A stretch of 64,000 nt of DNA. It comes from Porphyra umbilicalis (taxonomy: Eukaryota > Rhodophyta > Bangiophyceae > Bangiales > Bangiaceae). Every line of letters begins with the position of its first letter. Within the stretch, counting starts at the first letter, position 1. Shown one piece after another: positions 11,587 through 21,446 of this stretch. The stretch lies in assembly GCA_002049455.2 (NCBI GenBank), contig KV918788.1:248001-312000 (forward strand), written 5' to 3'. The notes beneath the pieces were generated by a model. It did not search any database. It was not told where the DNA came from and saw only the letters and a program-made list of their open reading frames with translations. Position numbers and translations under genes: made by a program.

Positions 11587-12436
11587 TTGCTGATCCCCGA
11601 ATTTGGTCCTGGTGGACAGAGGCTGACTTGCGGACCGACTCTGTCCACCAATCAGATGCGCCCCTGGAACTGACTCAGTGCTCCTGTTTGCTTACATGTG
11701 CCCGTACAGCCTGGAAATCAACATCAGCTCCTCTTTTTTTCTGCACTTCTGGCAAGGAGACAGCAGAAAATCTCAAGATCTCGCGTGGGCAGCTTGCTCC
11801 GTGCCAACAAAGTCGGATCAAGCGGCAACAAACAGTGAGTTCTGCTGGATGCAAGGTCCTGGCACCGAATGCGAGCTTTCTATTGGCTTCGATGTCTTCT
11901 TACTGTCGTTTCAGACCAATAGATTGTTGTTATTGCTGACCTCCAAAAAATGGTGGTTGCAGAATGGTTGCAATCATTCAACAGCGTACGTGGACCAATG
12001 GAAAGCCTAGAAATCATGCGAGTTCCTTACACAGTCTCCTGATGCAGCTCCGCGCACTGGAAACGCGCATCAGGATCTCAAGAAATTTGAAGAAATTTGC
12101 TGATCTCATGAGAAATCACAGGTCTGGCCCAGAACCCTCTCCATGCCCTCTTCTGGCTCATGCAAGCGGCCCAAAAATCTCAGGAAATTTCATTGTGGGT
12201 TGCAATGGCTCTGCGTGACTGCTGCAAGACACGCTGATTGGCTTGCAAGATTACTGGCGGCAACTCTCAGCCAATAGTTCGATAGTGGCTTGTCGAACAG
12301 CCAATCCGACTTAATTTCTACCCTATGTCGTCGGCTCTGCCTCCCTTCTCTCTGCAACCGCCATTTTTTGGAGGTTAGCAATATTCACAGTCAGTCTCTC
12401 TCTCTGTCCCCCAGGAAAAAATTCGGGGATCAGCAA
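11587..12436. mobile_element. Inverted-repeat element (MITE-like), TTGCTGATCC ends
   Basis: Ends are TA-flanked inverted repeats TTGCTGATCCCCGAATTT (11587 rightward; 12436 leftward). No coding capacity. It contains a second, related element (11933-12381); without that it is about 400 bp. TA flanks on both ends suggest a TA target duplication. A short hairpin (ggacagag...ctctgtcc, about 11611-11647) lies inside the left arm. The ends resemble those of the inner element (TTGCTGAcCTCC), so the two belong to one family. Confidence 0.75.
11933..12381. mobile_element. 449-bp inverted-repeat element (MITE), TTGCTGACCTCC ends
   Basis: Inverted ends of about 28 bp (TTGCTGACCTCCAAAAAATG at the left, the complement with few changes at the right), both flanked by TA. 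No coding capacity. Its left 280 bp recur at 30805-31096 (clearly homologous by eye, about 85% alike), and its end recurs in the other orientation at 29290-29347. This is a dispersed family. Confidence 0.8.
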
Positions 12437-12697
12437 TACTCGGAAGCTCCTCTGGACTTCTATGTCCCACCTGTACGCTGTAACGAAACATCGTTCCAAC
12501 GGCACCATGCTCGTCTCCTTGCTCCCCCCCCCCCCGCGCACTTCGCCGCCCCCGTCTCTCCCCCATTTTGATTTACCCGTTCCCCCCGCCCGGAGGGCGA
12601 CACGCCATTAACCGAGAGCGAGTTGCTTGGACCGAGTGGGGACGCTCAGTTACACCCTCCACACGCCCCGGGTGTGAGGGCGTGAAATACAAGCCTA

Positions 12698-12705
12698 CCC
12701 ACGAG
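12698..12705 (+). repeat. 8-bp target-site duplication, right copy (CCCACGAG)
   Basis: Identical to 6212-6219, directly after the right end of the hAT-type element. Confidence 0.9.
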
Positions 12706-13707
12706 GTAGCTTCGTGCATGCTGAGATGGGCGTGGCCGTGGTGTTGCGGCACCGGGCTTGTCACTTTGCGCGCCGAGCACGTGGTCGTGATCGGCAACCT
12801 TTGCTCCCGCTGGCTCCTTAACCTTCATGGCTTTGGTGCCCCTGGCCACCCGTCGCTGGTCCGCTGGCACCAAAGAGCGGTTGGGCAGACATTGGCGAAA
12901 AGGTCCGGTCTCGTCCATGTTGAAAATCTTGTCCGCTTGGAAATCTTGAAGTTGAGCTCGAATTTCGGACATCCGCTTCTCGGTCTCGCCAATGTTGACC
13001 GATCCACCAGACCCGTTCAGCACAACGCTCGCCAAATTGTGGCGTCGTGCCCAAGCTTGCACAAACCCCTGCGATGCACCAAAGCCGTCCAAGCCCAACT
13101 CCTTCCCTATTTGCCCGGCCTTCTCTTGTAAGAGGGAGATCATGAAGGGGATACGCTCGCGCCCCCGCCAAGACAGCAACAAGAACCATTCGTACAGGCG
13201 CTTGTCCACAGCGTTAAAGTGCGAGCCATGCGCACGGCGGCGGTCGAGCCGCACCCCGGACGATGCCGCAGACTTGTACTGCGACCGGCGCTCCCACACC
13301 TTTCGCGGGTTCTCGATAGATTCCGCGGGAGCCACGGTAGAGCGAATGGACACGAAAGACATCCCGCCCTCCCGGGCGGTAATTACAGCAAGCTTGTCCT
13401 TGAGCGTCAGGGTACTCGTGCGCCTCTTTGTCGGGGCGCACGAGCCTCGTTCACCGACACTAAGCGTCCCACGGTGAGCGCGGCGCGCCGATACAGCTGC
13501 TGGATCTCGCGGCCGACCTAGGTGAACAGCGGCCGCGGCAGCGGCGGCTGCTTGTGCTGCATGACGGACCGCGCCGGGGCTCTCATGGGCCACACGCGTA
13601 GCAGCGTTGGCAAAAGCAGCTTCAGCAACGGAGGACGCAATGTCAATTGGAGAAGGAAGGGGTGCTTGGGGAGCTTAGCTGGCCGGTGAATGGGTCGCAG
13701 GTGGCAT
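12706..13707 (-). pseudogene. Second pogo-like transposase relic, N-terminal part
   Basis: Minus-strand relic from an ATG near 13707. It aligns by eye with the transposase at 8745-10737: an N-terminal segment (VAEAAFANAATRVAHESP matches VEAAFERAVPELAHEWP), the CENP-B-type DNA-binding domain (LYEWFLLLSWRGRERIPF, LLQEKAGQIGKELGLDGF, GASQGFVQAWARRHN) and the first catalytic Asp (FNMDETG). An in-frame stop lies close to the start and the frame shifts after the DETG region. The rest of the core is missing: the gene stops at the border of the hAT-type element, and I could not recognise its continuation left of 6212. A CAGTC/TA motif at 14033-14039 could be its outer terminus, but no partner was found. 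Confidence 0.75.
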
Positions 13708-15836
13708 CGTGTTCAGCGTGGATGTGATTTATCACGAAGCATAGAGAGAGAACGACAAAGCCAAGGGAAGCGTGGGGACAGAGTACAATAGGGTGTGGGC
13801 AACGGCGTCGGCGCCCGTCCCTGGAAGTGGTGGCTGCTCATCGGGGCAGGCAGCGGCGGCGGCGGGTGATGTGCAGGTGGCACGACGGGCGCCAGGCGGC
13901 ATGCAGAATTTTACTGTTAGCCAGGAACTTCGATCGACAATCGCGGGCACGATCGACACATTGTTTACGGGTCGATCTTGACTCAGTCTTGTCACGCGCG
14001 TGATAGGACTTGGTCAAACCAGACTGACTACAGACTGTATCCGTCTTCGCTACACTTAAGATCGGCGAAGCGATGCGCATCCAGCACTGTGTGGCGGTAA
14101 GAAATTCCCAAGAAAAAGTGAGATCTTTCTGTACAGTGAATCGTACAGCGTGAAGGGGTCTTCTTCCAGGAGAGCACACTCAGGGGCCTCTGCCGCCTGC
14201 GGGAGCTTCAGTGGCCGCAGTGACGTTAAGGCGGACCACAAGTCCTGTTACGTCATGTCTGATGCTTTCACGACAAGAATCAGTACGCCACCGGACAGCG
14301 TGAACCGCAAAGTAATCCTGCGTTCTTAAGTGAAGAATGGTGCCCAGCTCGCGCGCGGTACGAAATCAGGAAAAGCAGAAAACTGCGCGAGGGAGTCCCC
14401 AAGTTGAAGTGCGCTCTGGGGAGCATACGTGGACGTGGATGTGGTAAAGCTGCCGTCACAAGCAATAGCCGTGCTCATCAGACTGGCCGTGAACGTCGTG
14501 GCTGCATCAAGAGAGACCTGGGCGATACATCCAATGTCGTACATGTACCGGTCTCGAAACAGGACGTTCTTCACGTTATACCTCGCGGGACCCCTGGCCA
14601 CTACAGTCTGATAGAACTCCGCAGGCCGCTCAGTGAGATTGAAAAACACAGAACCTCGTGGAACGCGCCTACGAAGCCTCATGGCGACCAAGAAAGGGGG
14701 CCCGTGCGTGCGTAGCACAGTATCCGACACTACACGTTAACACCGCATACACACGCCCGTACGAGCACCAAGGGGGACACAGCCGAGGACCTTTTTGTCG
14801 GGGATACACAGCGAGATTAAGGGCCCAAGGCACAGCACGCCAGCACGATGCGACTGCGGTGTGGCACCTCAAGCATCGACGGATGCTCACCTCGGTGTAC
14901 CTATGGCGAGGGAGGTTCTGATCTGCTGATCGGCACGAGTTGGAGCTGCTCGGCAGATTCCCGGCGCGGACTTTCTGCACCGCTCCCCCTTTCTGACAAT
15001 AGGAAAGGTACCAAGGACACGTCCTTCAAGGTGGACCACCGGCGGACGGCCTCCATGCGCTCATTGGCCAGCCATTTGTAGCCCCCCCAGCCCCCAAGGC
15101 GCCGATTGGTTTTCCATTTGATCCGGCAGACCATCTGCGGAACAGTCCTGCAGTGATCCTCGTTTGATCTCAAGGATGATCCTTAGAAAAGTCCGAACGC
15201 CACCGTCGGGACTGTTTCCAGGACGGTTTTTCGTCAAAGATCTCGCCCTATCCTATTCTAAGTTTGAGATTAGACCAGGACGGTCCACCGGAAGACCCCG
15301 CGGAGTTCCTCCACTTGGTCTGAGGATCACTGGGGGACCATTCCAATTTAGCGTCGCGCCGACCTCCAGAATCGATGTGGCTGCGTGAGCACATCGAGCC
15401 GCAGGTCTATACTGTGAATTCCTCGCTTTTGTGGCTAGGATTAAATCAGAACGAGCATCCGTCTCCCTGTGAGGCGATACGGGGCAAAATGGTCCTCTGA
15501 ACAACTCAATGATATTTGCCGTGGAGGAGGATTTTTAGAGATGTGCAGTCTGACGCCAAGTTGCGTAATTTCACGTGAAAATTCAAGACCCTCTCACTGA
15601 CGCTTTCCTGCGCGTCTTTCACGTAGCATGAAATTCTTACGCCGTATTACAAACGTGGCGCATTCTGAGTGGAGCACGACCGCGAGGGGACATTGTCGCC
15701 GTCGTCACTGGCCGTCATCGACGTCCTTCGTCGTTGCGTCCACCACGCCGGCCCCCTCGTCGACCATCCTAGCCGTTTTTCCCTGTGTCTGGATTGTGAC
15801 ACACCCTCCCCCCCACCTCTGACCCACACTGCCGCC
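13708..15836. other. Relic-rich intergenic region
   Basis: Lower GC than the host genes and several stop-rich stretches. The one frame that reads like protein is the minus-strand piece at 14326-14730 (listed separately). A set of short direct and inverted repeats around 15140-15360 (gatcct/aggatc, ggacggt units) suggests an eroded element. No RNA gene is seen. The end of the region (about 15630-15836) leads into the hAT transposase relic. Confidence 0.4.
14326..14730 (-). pseudogene. Unidentified protein fragment
   Basis: About 130 codons with balanced amino-acid composition, unlike the Ala/Arg/Pro shadows elsewhere: VPRGSVFFNLTERPAEFY, then RYNVKNVLFRDRYMYDIG, then Ser/Thr-rich segments. 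I do not recognise the family. There is no neighbouring gene of known function, and no obvious start or promoter, so I treat it as a relic, probably of mobile origin. Confidence 0.3.
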
Positions 15837-17523
15837 ATGGTCCTCCCCATCCTTCGCAAGAAAAGGGATCCTGCACCGATGTGGCAGTACATTGAGGGAA
15901 CAGGCGTGGACGGCAAGCGGGTCTTGTCGTGTGCTGCCCCGCTTTGTACTCAGTACAACGGCAAGTCTGACAACGCAACGCGGGCGAAGAAGCATCTCCT
16001 CGAGTGCGCCGCGGCACGGGCACTCCCACCAGATATACGAGCTGATTTGCTTAGTGTCCCGGTAAGTGTGGGTGGAACGGGTGCTATTGAGGCGGGCTCA
16101 CATGGCTCCACGGGTGCGGAGATATTGCCCCCCCTGGCTCCTTTCGCTCTGAACGACTGGGAGCAGCGGTGCGCCGTGCTTATTTTTTGAGGTGAATTAC
16201 CCTTTTCTGTCTTCCACTCGCCCGAGTGGCGGTCTTTTTTCTTATCTCTGGTGGCCGCTTCTCGGAGCCGCGTGACCCACAAACAGTGGCGTGCGCGCGC
16301 CTGGATGCTGCGAGTGGGGAAGTGACGGCCCATGTGGACGCCGCTGTGAGTGGCGTGGATACGGCGGCTGTGACCATCGACGGTGCATGCGACGTGAATG
16401 GGCCTGGTGTTGGCCTCCTACGGCTGCTTTGCCCATATCGTCAACCTCGTCAGCAAGGAGCTGTGTGCGCGCGCACTCTTTCTCCGAGTGCTGAAGATAA
16501 TTATTGCTGCGATGGTTTTCTCCCGGCGCTGCTCGCGGGCGCGCGGATTTGGCCGAGAACCGCGCCACATAAATCACAGCAGGAAGCGTTGTTAACAAGC
16601 TGATGACGTTTAGACCGACTCTCTGGGTCGGGCAGAGCCGTACTCTGCGCGCATACATCGTCAACTTTCCTGGTCTTCGTCGGATACTACTTTCCAACTT
16701 CCACCTCCCTTCCGGTCTCGCTTTCGACGTCCCCCCCACGGTGGAGGACGTCATCCCCGACGGTGCCGTCGCGGCAACCGCCAAAGACCTCTTGCCATGT
16801 CTCCAACTCCTTTCTCGCATGTCCTCATCACTCGAGGCCGACGCTTCCCCGCTCTCATCTGTGCTTGGCTTGTTCTCCTCCTTGCGTATCATTTTGCGCG
16901 GGAATATTATTGGTGCGCTCGGTACGGGGCGTTCGTTTGTGTCCAACTGTTTGGTTGCTTGTTTTTCGTCCTAGTCCCACCCCCTTATGGTTTTTGCTTT
17001 TAACCTCGACTCCTGTAACGCTCCTTGTCGACAGCAGGTTGGCGTAGACCTCCGGGGGGGTAAGCACCTGCCGCTCATCCGTGGGCAGGCCGCGCACAGC
17101 CTCTGCGACGGCGACGAGGTGCTCGAGAAAATCGTCCTTCGGGATCTCGGTAGCTTTCTGCGGCACACACATATGCGTACCGCCGCTTTAACCGGGCGGC
17201 TGCATCACCCCGTGACGTGGTGAGAACTCTACGGTACCTAATGGCCCACGCTGCTTTTTTTGGCCAGCCGGCTACTTACCCTACCGACGTCCTCAGCCGC
17301 CTCCGAGCGGACGTTCAATGCCCTATCTGTCGTCTTGTGCAGGACGCGGAACCGCACGCTCGACGACAAGGTCGACAAACAGTGGCGGATTATCGTGATC
17401 AAGAAGCAGCTACGTCGCGGCGATATCATTGGTGAATACATGCGGTCGTCGGTTGAGCAACTTTTGATAAGATTGGTCGCCGGAGGTGATGTGGTCGGAT
17501 TCGGTGGGGCGCTTGGTGGGCTG
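15837..17523 (+). pseudogene. hAT-family transposase relic with BED finger
   Basis: Starts at an excellent ATG context (gccgcc ATG g, 15837). It opens with a BED-type zinc finger: W-QYIEG, then C-AAPLC, then KSDNATRAKKHLLEC (nt about 15880-16005), giving the C-C-H-C ligands. A central piece (GCFAHIVNLVSKELC, about 16425-16470) matches the conserved CxxHxxNL-type motif of hAT transposases. Near the end comes the dimerisation motif SSAASERTFNAL with R-NRTLDDKV (about 17290-17375), the most diagnostic hAT signature. The pieces lie in different frames, so the gene is dead with several frameshifts or deletions, and much of the core between the motifs is missing. It is interrupted at 17525 by a pogo-derived element. 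It, or an intact relative, could have moved the TAGG-ended hAT elements in this window. Confidence 0.8.
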
Positions 17524-17526
17524 GTA

Positions 17527-18694
17527 CAGTCTTTCTCCATTCCTATGCACCCCTTTTGTCGATCGTCCTGGGAGAACCAAGACGAGGAACCCAGCCCAAT
17601 CGCGTTGCATTCTACGCCAGATCACTGATGGAGCAGGAAGAATCGAAGGGTCGATTGCCGTTTCCCGGGTTGAGCGGCGATGATCGTAGGAGTTTCTCGG
17701 TAGTTGAATCCATCCATGCAACGAATTCCTTGATCGGGCTGTTCCCATTGTCCGTCCGTCCTCGTCGCAAGGCGCTCTCGACTTCGGCATGTTCCTTCGT
17801 CTTCGCCATTGTCAGAGCAGTAGCATGACGTCGCTGTACACCCCCTCCCTTCAACTTGAGCACGCCGCACCCACGAGCGTGAGGTTTCTATGCCACCCCC
17901 CGCCCCTCTGCAGACGCTTTATTATCACTTGGCGTTCGTAGGCTGCGACTGGGGAAATCTTTCACCGCGCCTGCCTTTCTCCGCCACGCACGCCCGTGTA
18001 CGCAGGCCGCCATCCCGCACCCTTCTTCAGTTCTCTGATCAACTGTCTGGCACAGCTTTATGGCTCTCTGGATAAACATGATGGGACCCACCAGTGCCAA
18101 CTAGTACACCTACCCCGCCATAGTGAGGAGACATGCACCCCAGACCACCAACAGCACCCTCCTGCGGGAACCGGAAGAACAGAAATATCAGAACTACCTA
18201 GACGACGAGGGGCAATACGAATGCACGCAATGGAGCAACGGGAGATGCAAGGGAGTTTGCGGGAGAGGGGAGGGGAAGGATCGGTGAAGATCGGAGGTGG
18301 ATCGGCAGGGGGGGGCAGGGGTGGTGGGGTGGGGGTGGGGGGGGATCAGCGGGGGATAGGAGGCGAATCAGCGGGTGGAGCGAGGGAACATGGTGGTGCG
18401 GGGAGGAGGAGAGATCGGCGGAGGACTAGGGTGGATAGCGGGGGGGGGGATGGGGCGTGGACGACGGGTGCGACGACGATGGCGGATGAGCGACGGAGGC
18501 GGCTGCGGCGAGGGCAGGTGCCTTGTTTTCAAACGCGTTCGCACGACTTGTCGCGGTACTTTTAACTGGTTTTCAATTGGAACTCCGAGCCACTGAGGAC
18601 GATCGCCGGCATGAGCAACGCGTGTCGGTCGACCTACTTTCGTTGCTATGCACCCCTGCATAGAAAAAGAAGCAACAGAAATGGAGAATGACTG
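17527..18694. mobile_element. Non-autonomous derivative of the pogo-like element
   Basis: Ends CAGTCTTTCTCCATT (17527) and CAGTCATTCTCCATT (18694 inward), flanked by TA (17525-17526, 18695-18696). The left 45 bp and right 75 bp are clearly homologous to the same ends of the 3.8-kb pogo-like element (for instance GCAACGAAAGTAGGTCGAC at the right). No transposase core is present, so this is an internal-deletion derivative of 1168 bp. With its 2-bp target it adds 1170 bp, a multiple of three. Confidence 0.85.
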
Positions 18695-18696
18695 TA

Positions 18697-19103
18697 GTGA
18701 AAGGCGCTCCTGGCGAGGCTCCCGGGGCACCCCCTCCCCCCTCCCCCCCGCTGGCGAAGGGGTGGCCGACGCCGCGGCCGCAGCGGCCTCGCAAGGAACC
18801 CCACCTCCCTTTCCTGCCGACGGGAGATTCGAGGGAGCACCGGGACGCGCTGTCATGCGGGATAGCGTGGCGGGGGGGGGCGACGACGGCGTGGAGGATG
18901 CTGTGGCGGCCGCTTTGGCCGCCCTAGACGCTCCGCCAGCGCCGGGCGACCAGCCACTAAACTTGGCCGCAGCCGTTTCCGACGCTTTGGCACGGGATAC
19001 TGCAGAGGACTGTCTGGATGACACTGACGGCGGCGATGACTGCGAGTCGCCCATCGAGCCGGGAGACTTCGGTGCAATCGTAGAGACCTTCTTCAATTTG
19101 TAG
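18697..19103 (+). pseudogene. Acidic Ala-rich tail, possibly the hAT C-terminus
   Basis: A plus-strand frame of about 135 codons ending at 19103. It is Gly/Pro/Ala-rich at first and strongly acidic at the end (DTAEDCLDDTDGGDDC, then ETFFNL and a stop). It lies directly after the pogo-derived insertion that cuts the hAT relic. It may be the displaced end of that transposase; many transposases, including the pogo one here, end in acidic tails. The phase does not match the upstream hAT frame, but the relic is already frameshifted. No domain recognised. Confidence 0.35.
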
Positions 19104-21446
19104 CGCACGCTGTCATGATGGTGAGAGCGCGACAGGGCCGAGGGGGTATATGGTGTGCTGGGGCCGGCGAGAGATAGGGTCGGGAGATGTGTGGGGTTGA
19201 AGCTGGCCGGGGTCGTGTGGAAAAATCTCCTGACGAATAGGGGAAGGAAAACCACGACCTCCCTCTATACTGGGGCCCCCCAGGAGGTGTGCAGGTGCCT
19301 TTGGGAGGCAGAAGGAGCACTACCGAGGTGCAGATCTTCTCTGTGGGTCGAGTATGCCGAGTCGGGAGGGGTGGGGGGAGGCGGCGAGGCGGGTGATGAC
19401 GTCGACCAGCAATGGCCCGAGTCGGACAAAAAAGTACTACCTTGGTTCTGCAAGAAAATGCGGGCTGCGGTTGGTTTAACGTTCTTCTGTCAAGCTACTG
19501 TCAGTTACAATTGGATGTTGTACACGGACTTGGAATCGCCCTGGAGGCCCTTTTGACGGCCTGACGCCCATCCGAAGCGAAAGAAAAGACGTAACTGTTC
19601 ACGTCGAATGACTGTATATCCCTAAGGAATACCCGCGCTGCACTGTCCACGTCTAAAGGTATATCTCATGCACTCAAACCTGTCCCAAAAACGGTGTGAA
19701 GGCGTCCGAAAAGGACCTCCAGGAGCCAAAGTCTCTCAGGTGTCAGATATGGGAGTTCTGACGGTACTCCAAAAAACAGGGCTGTGAATGCGAGGAGCGC
19801 CTGAATGCGCGGGGTCGGGAGAGACTGGTGAAGCGCTACGTCCAGATTCCAGCTCAGCAGTAGCCGTTGCAACAATGATCCGGCTGAGAAAGACAGGCCT
19901 CTCAAATTGATAGGGCGGATCAAGCCGGCTGGCTTGCATGAGACAAAAACAAGAACTTGCAATCAAACAGTAGCCCCCCACTTCGTAATCTGTGCGACCA
20001 GCGACTGACATGAATCTATACGGCCTAGTCCAACGGCCGCCGCTTCACTTGCGGTCCCGACCGACAGCGCTTCCGCAAGGCTCAATTTCGACTTCTGACT
20101 GACTGTGACGCTCGTCATGTCTACGCTTACAACATTCCCTGGTCGAGCACACCTCACATGCTTACCGTGGAAGCATGGCGTCAATGAGGGCGCAAAATGT
20201 ACCGCAAAACCGGCATCGTACGTTTTTTGCTCGCACGACAGAGCCCCAAACTATAGTGCACACATCGGAACGGCGCACATAGACTGAAAACTTGCAAGTT
20301 GGTGGTTCTTTCTGTAACGGGACATTCGGCATTGGGTGTGTTAGTGCGCGTGTCTGGTGCGCCTGGACATGCGTCGACGCCAGAGGTTTTCATGCGTGAG
20401 ATCCACCTTTAGTTAGCATCGGGTGCATCGGCTCTTCTGGGCTTTCAAGATCAATGTGGCTACTGGTTGGGTTGCTTCTCAAAGACGGTAGCTGATAGGT
20501 CAATTGCGCTCATTTCAGCCCAGGCAGTACTCTTTCAGATCCAGCGGATCTGCTTCGAAGAGAAATACACCGTGGAGTACAACACCATCTGTCAGTGGCC
20601 TTCCTCAGCTGTTGCAGCAATCATGGTTTCGAGTGGCCGCGTAAACAGCAGCCAGCAGCGAAGGCGCATCCGCACCGCGCCAGTGGAGCCATGACGATAT
20701 GTCCGCTGGCACGTGCGCAAAAGGGTCGGCAACAGCCATGAAAAAACCACTCGAATGCACAAACACGGGGGTCCTGGACAATGAAGTCCTCACAGCGCCA
20801 ACCACGCGTAACACATAGGGCCAAACACCGCACAAGGCAAAAGACCGACCACTCACGTGCGCTGAGTCTGCGGCGTATATGGACCCGTCAGAGCCACGGA
20901 TGTCTTCATAAATGCTTTCGGACAGCGGAATTAGACTCAGCGTATTCCGTATGACCAGGCAAGTATAGGGGAAGCTTCTGAAAACATGCACCGCATGGTG
21001 CATTCACCCGCCACCGAGGTTGTAGCCCAGTGCGCCATGCCATCCGATTGACATGAGAGCTGGATGTGGCTGTCATCACTCGTTTGGGGTGTTCTTGGGC
21101 CCGTTGTGTCAGTGTCTAACGTGGTAGTCTGGAAATCGATGCTGATGACGGGGATGTCGAGACTATCACATGCTAGCTGTGATTTCATGACGGGCGCTTG
21201 TTTGGGAGACCCACATGGACGTTCTTAATGGCGCAGCGTTGTTGACTGTGCCATCCTTACGACGCGATCCATTTGGGCGAGCATTTTGAGACATCCGTGG
21301 ACGCAGTGGTCTGGATGGCCGCACTTGTGCAGACATACCTTTGTCACAGTGCTGATTTATCGTCCCGTTCTTTATGCCCGCTGACCCCCAAGATGCGCGC
21401 CGACAGTTGTGCCCGCCTCCCTAGTTATACCCACCGCCCACTGCTT
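19104..21446 (-). pseudogene. Fragmented unknown minus-strand relics
   Basis: Four short minus-strand pieces read like protein: 20937-21188, 20605-21003 (SESIYEDIRGSDGSIYAA..., about 130 codons), 19963-20184 (SVTVSQKSKLSLAEALSV) and 19736-20011 (SVAGRTDYEVGGYCLIAS). They are in different frames and no family is recognised. Position and strand place them downstream of the transposase-like gene at 21447-23250, so they may belong to the same element. 19104-19700 holds nothing recognisable. Confidence 0.3.

Larger units (their letters stand above)
6220..12697 (+). mobile_element. Non-autonomous hAT-type element with nested insertions
   Basis: Both ends read TAGGCTTGTA-T-CACGCCC inward (6220 rightward; 12697 leftward, 18 of 20 bases matching), and both are flanked by the same 8 bp, CCCACGAG. 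TIRs starting TAGG and an 8-bp duplication are hAT hallmarks. Just inside each end are repeats of GGGCGTG and its complement, the kind of subterminal motif that hAT transposases bind. Removing the pogo-like insertion (7337-11163) and the 850-bp insertion (11587-12436) leaves about 1.8 kb with no transposase, so the element is non-autonomous. An inverted pair (about 11495-11553 with 12592-12652) forms a long stem around the 850-bp insertion. The element itself sits at the edge of a second pogo-like transposase relic (12706-13707). Confidence 0.88.
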
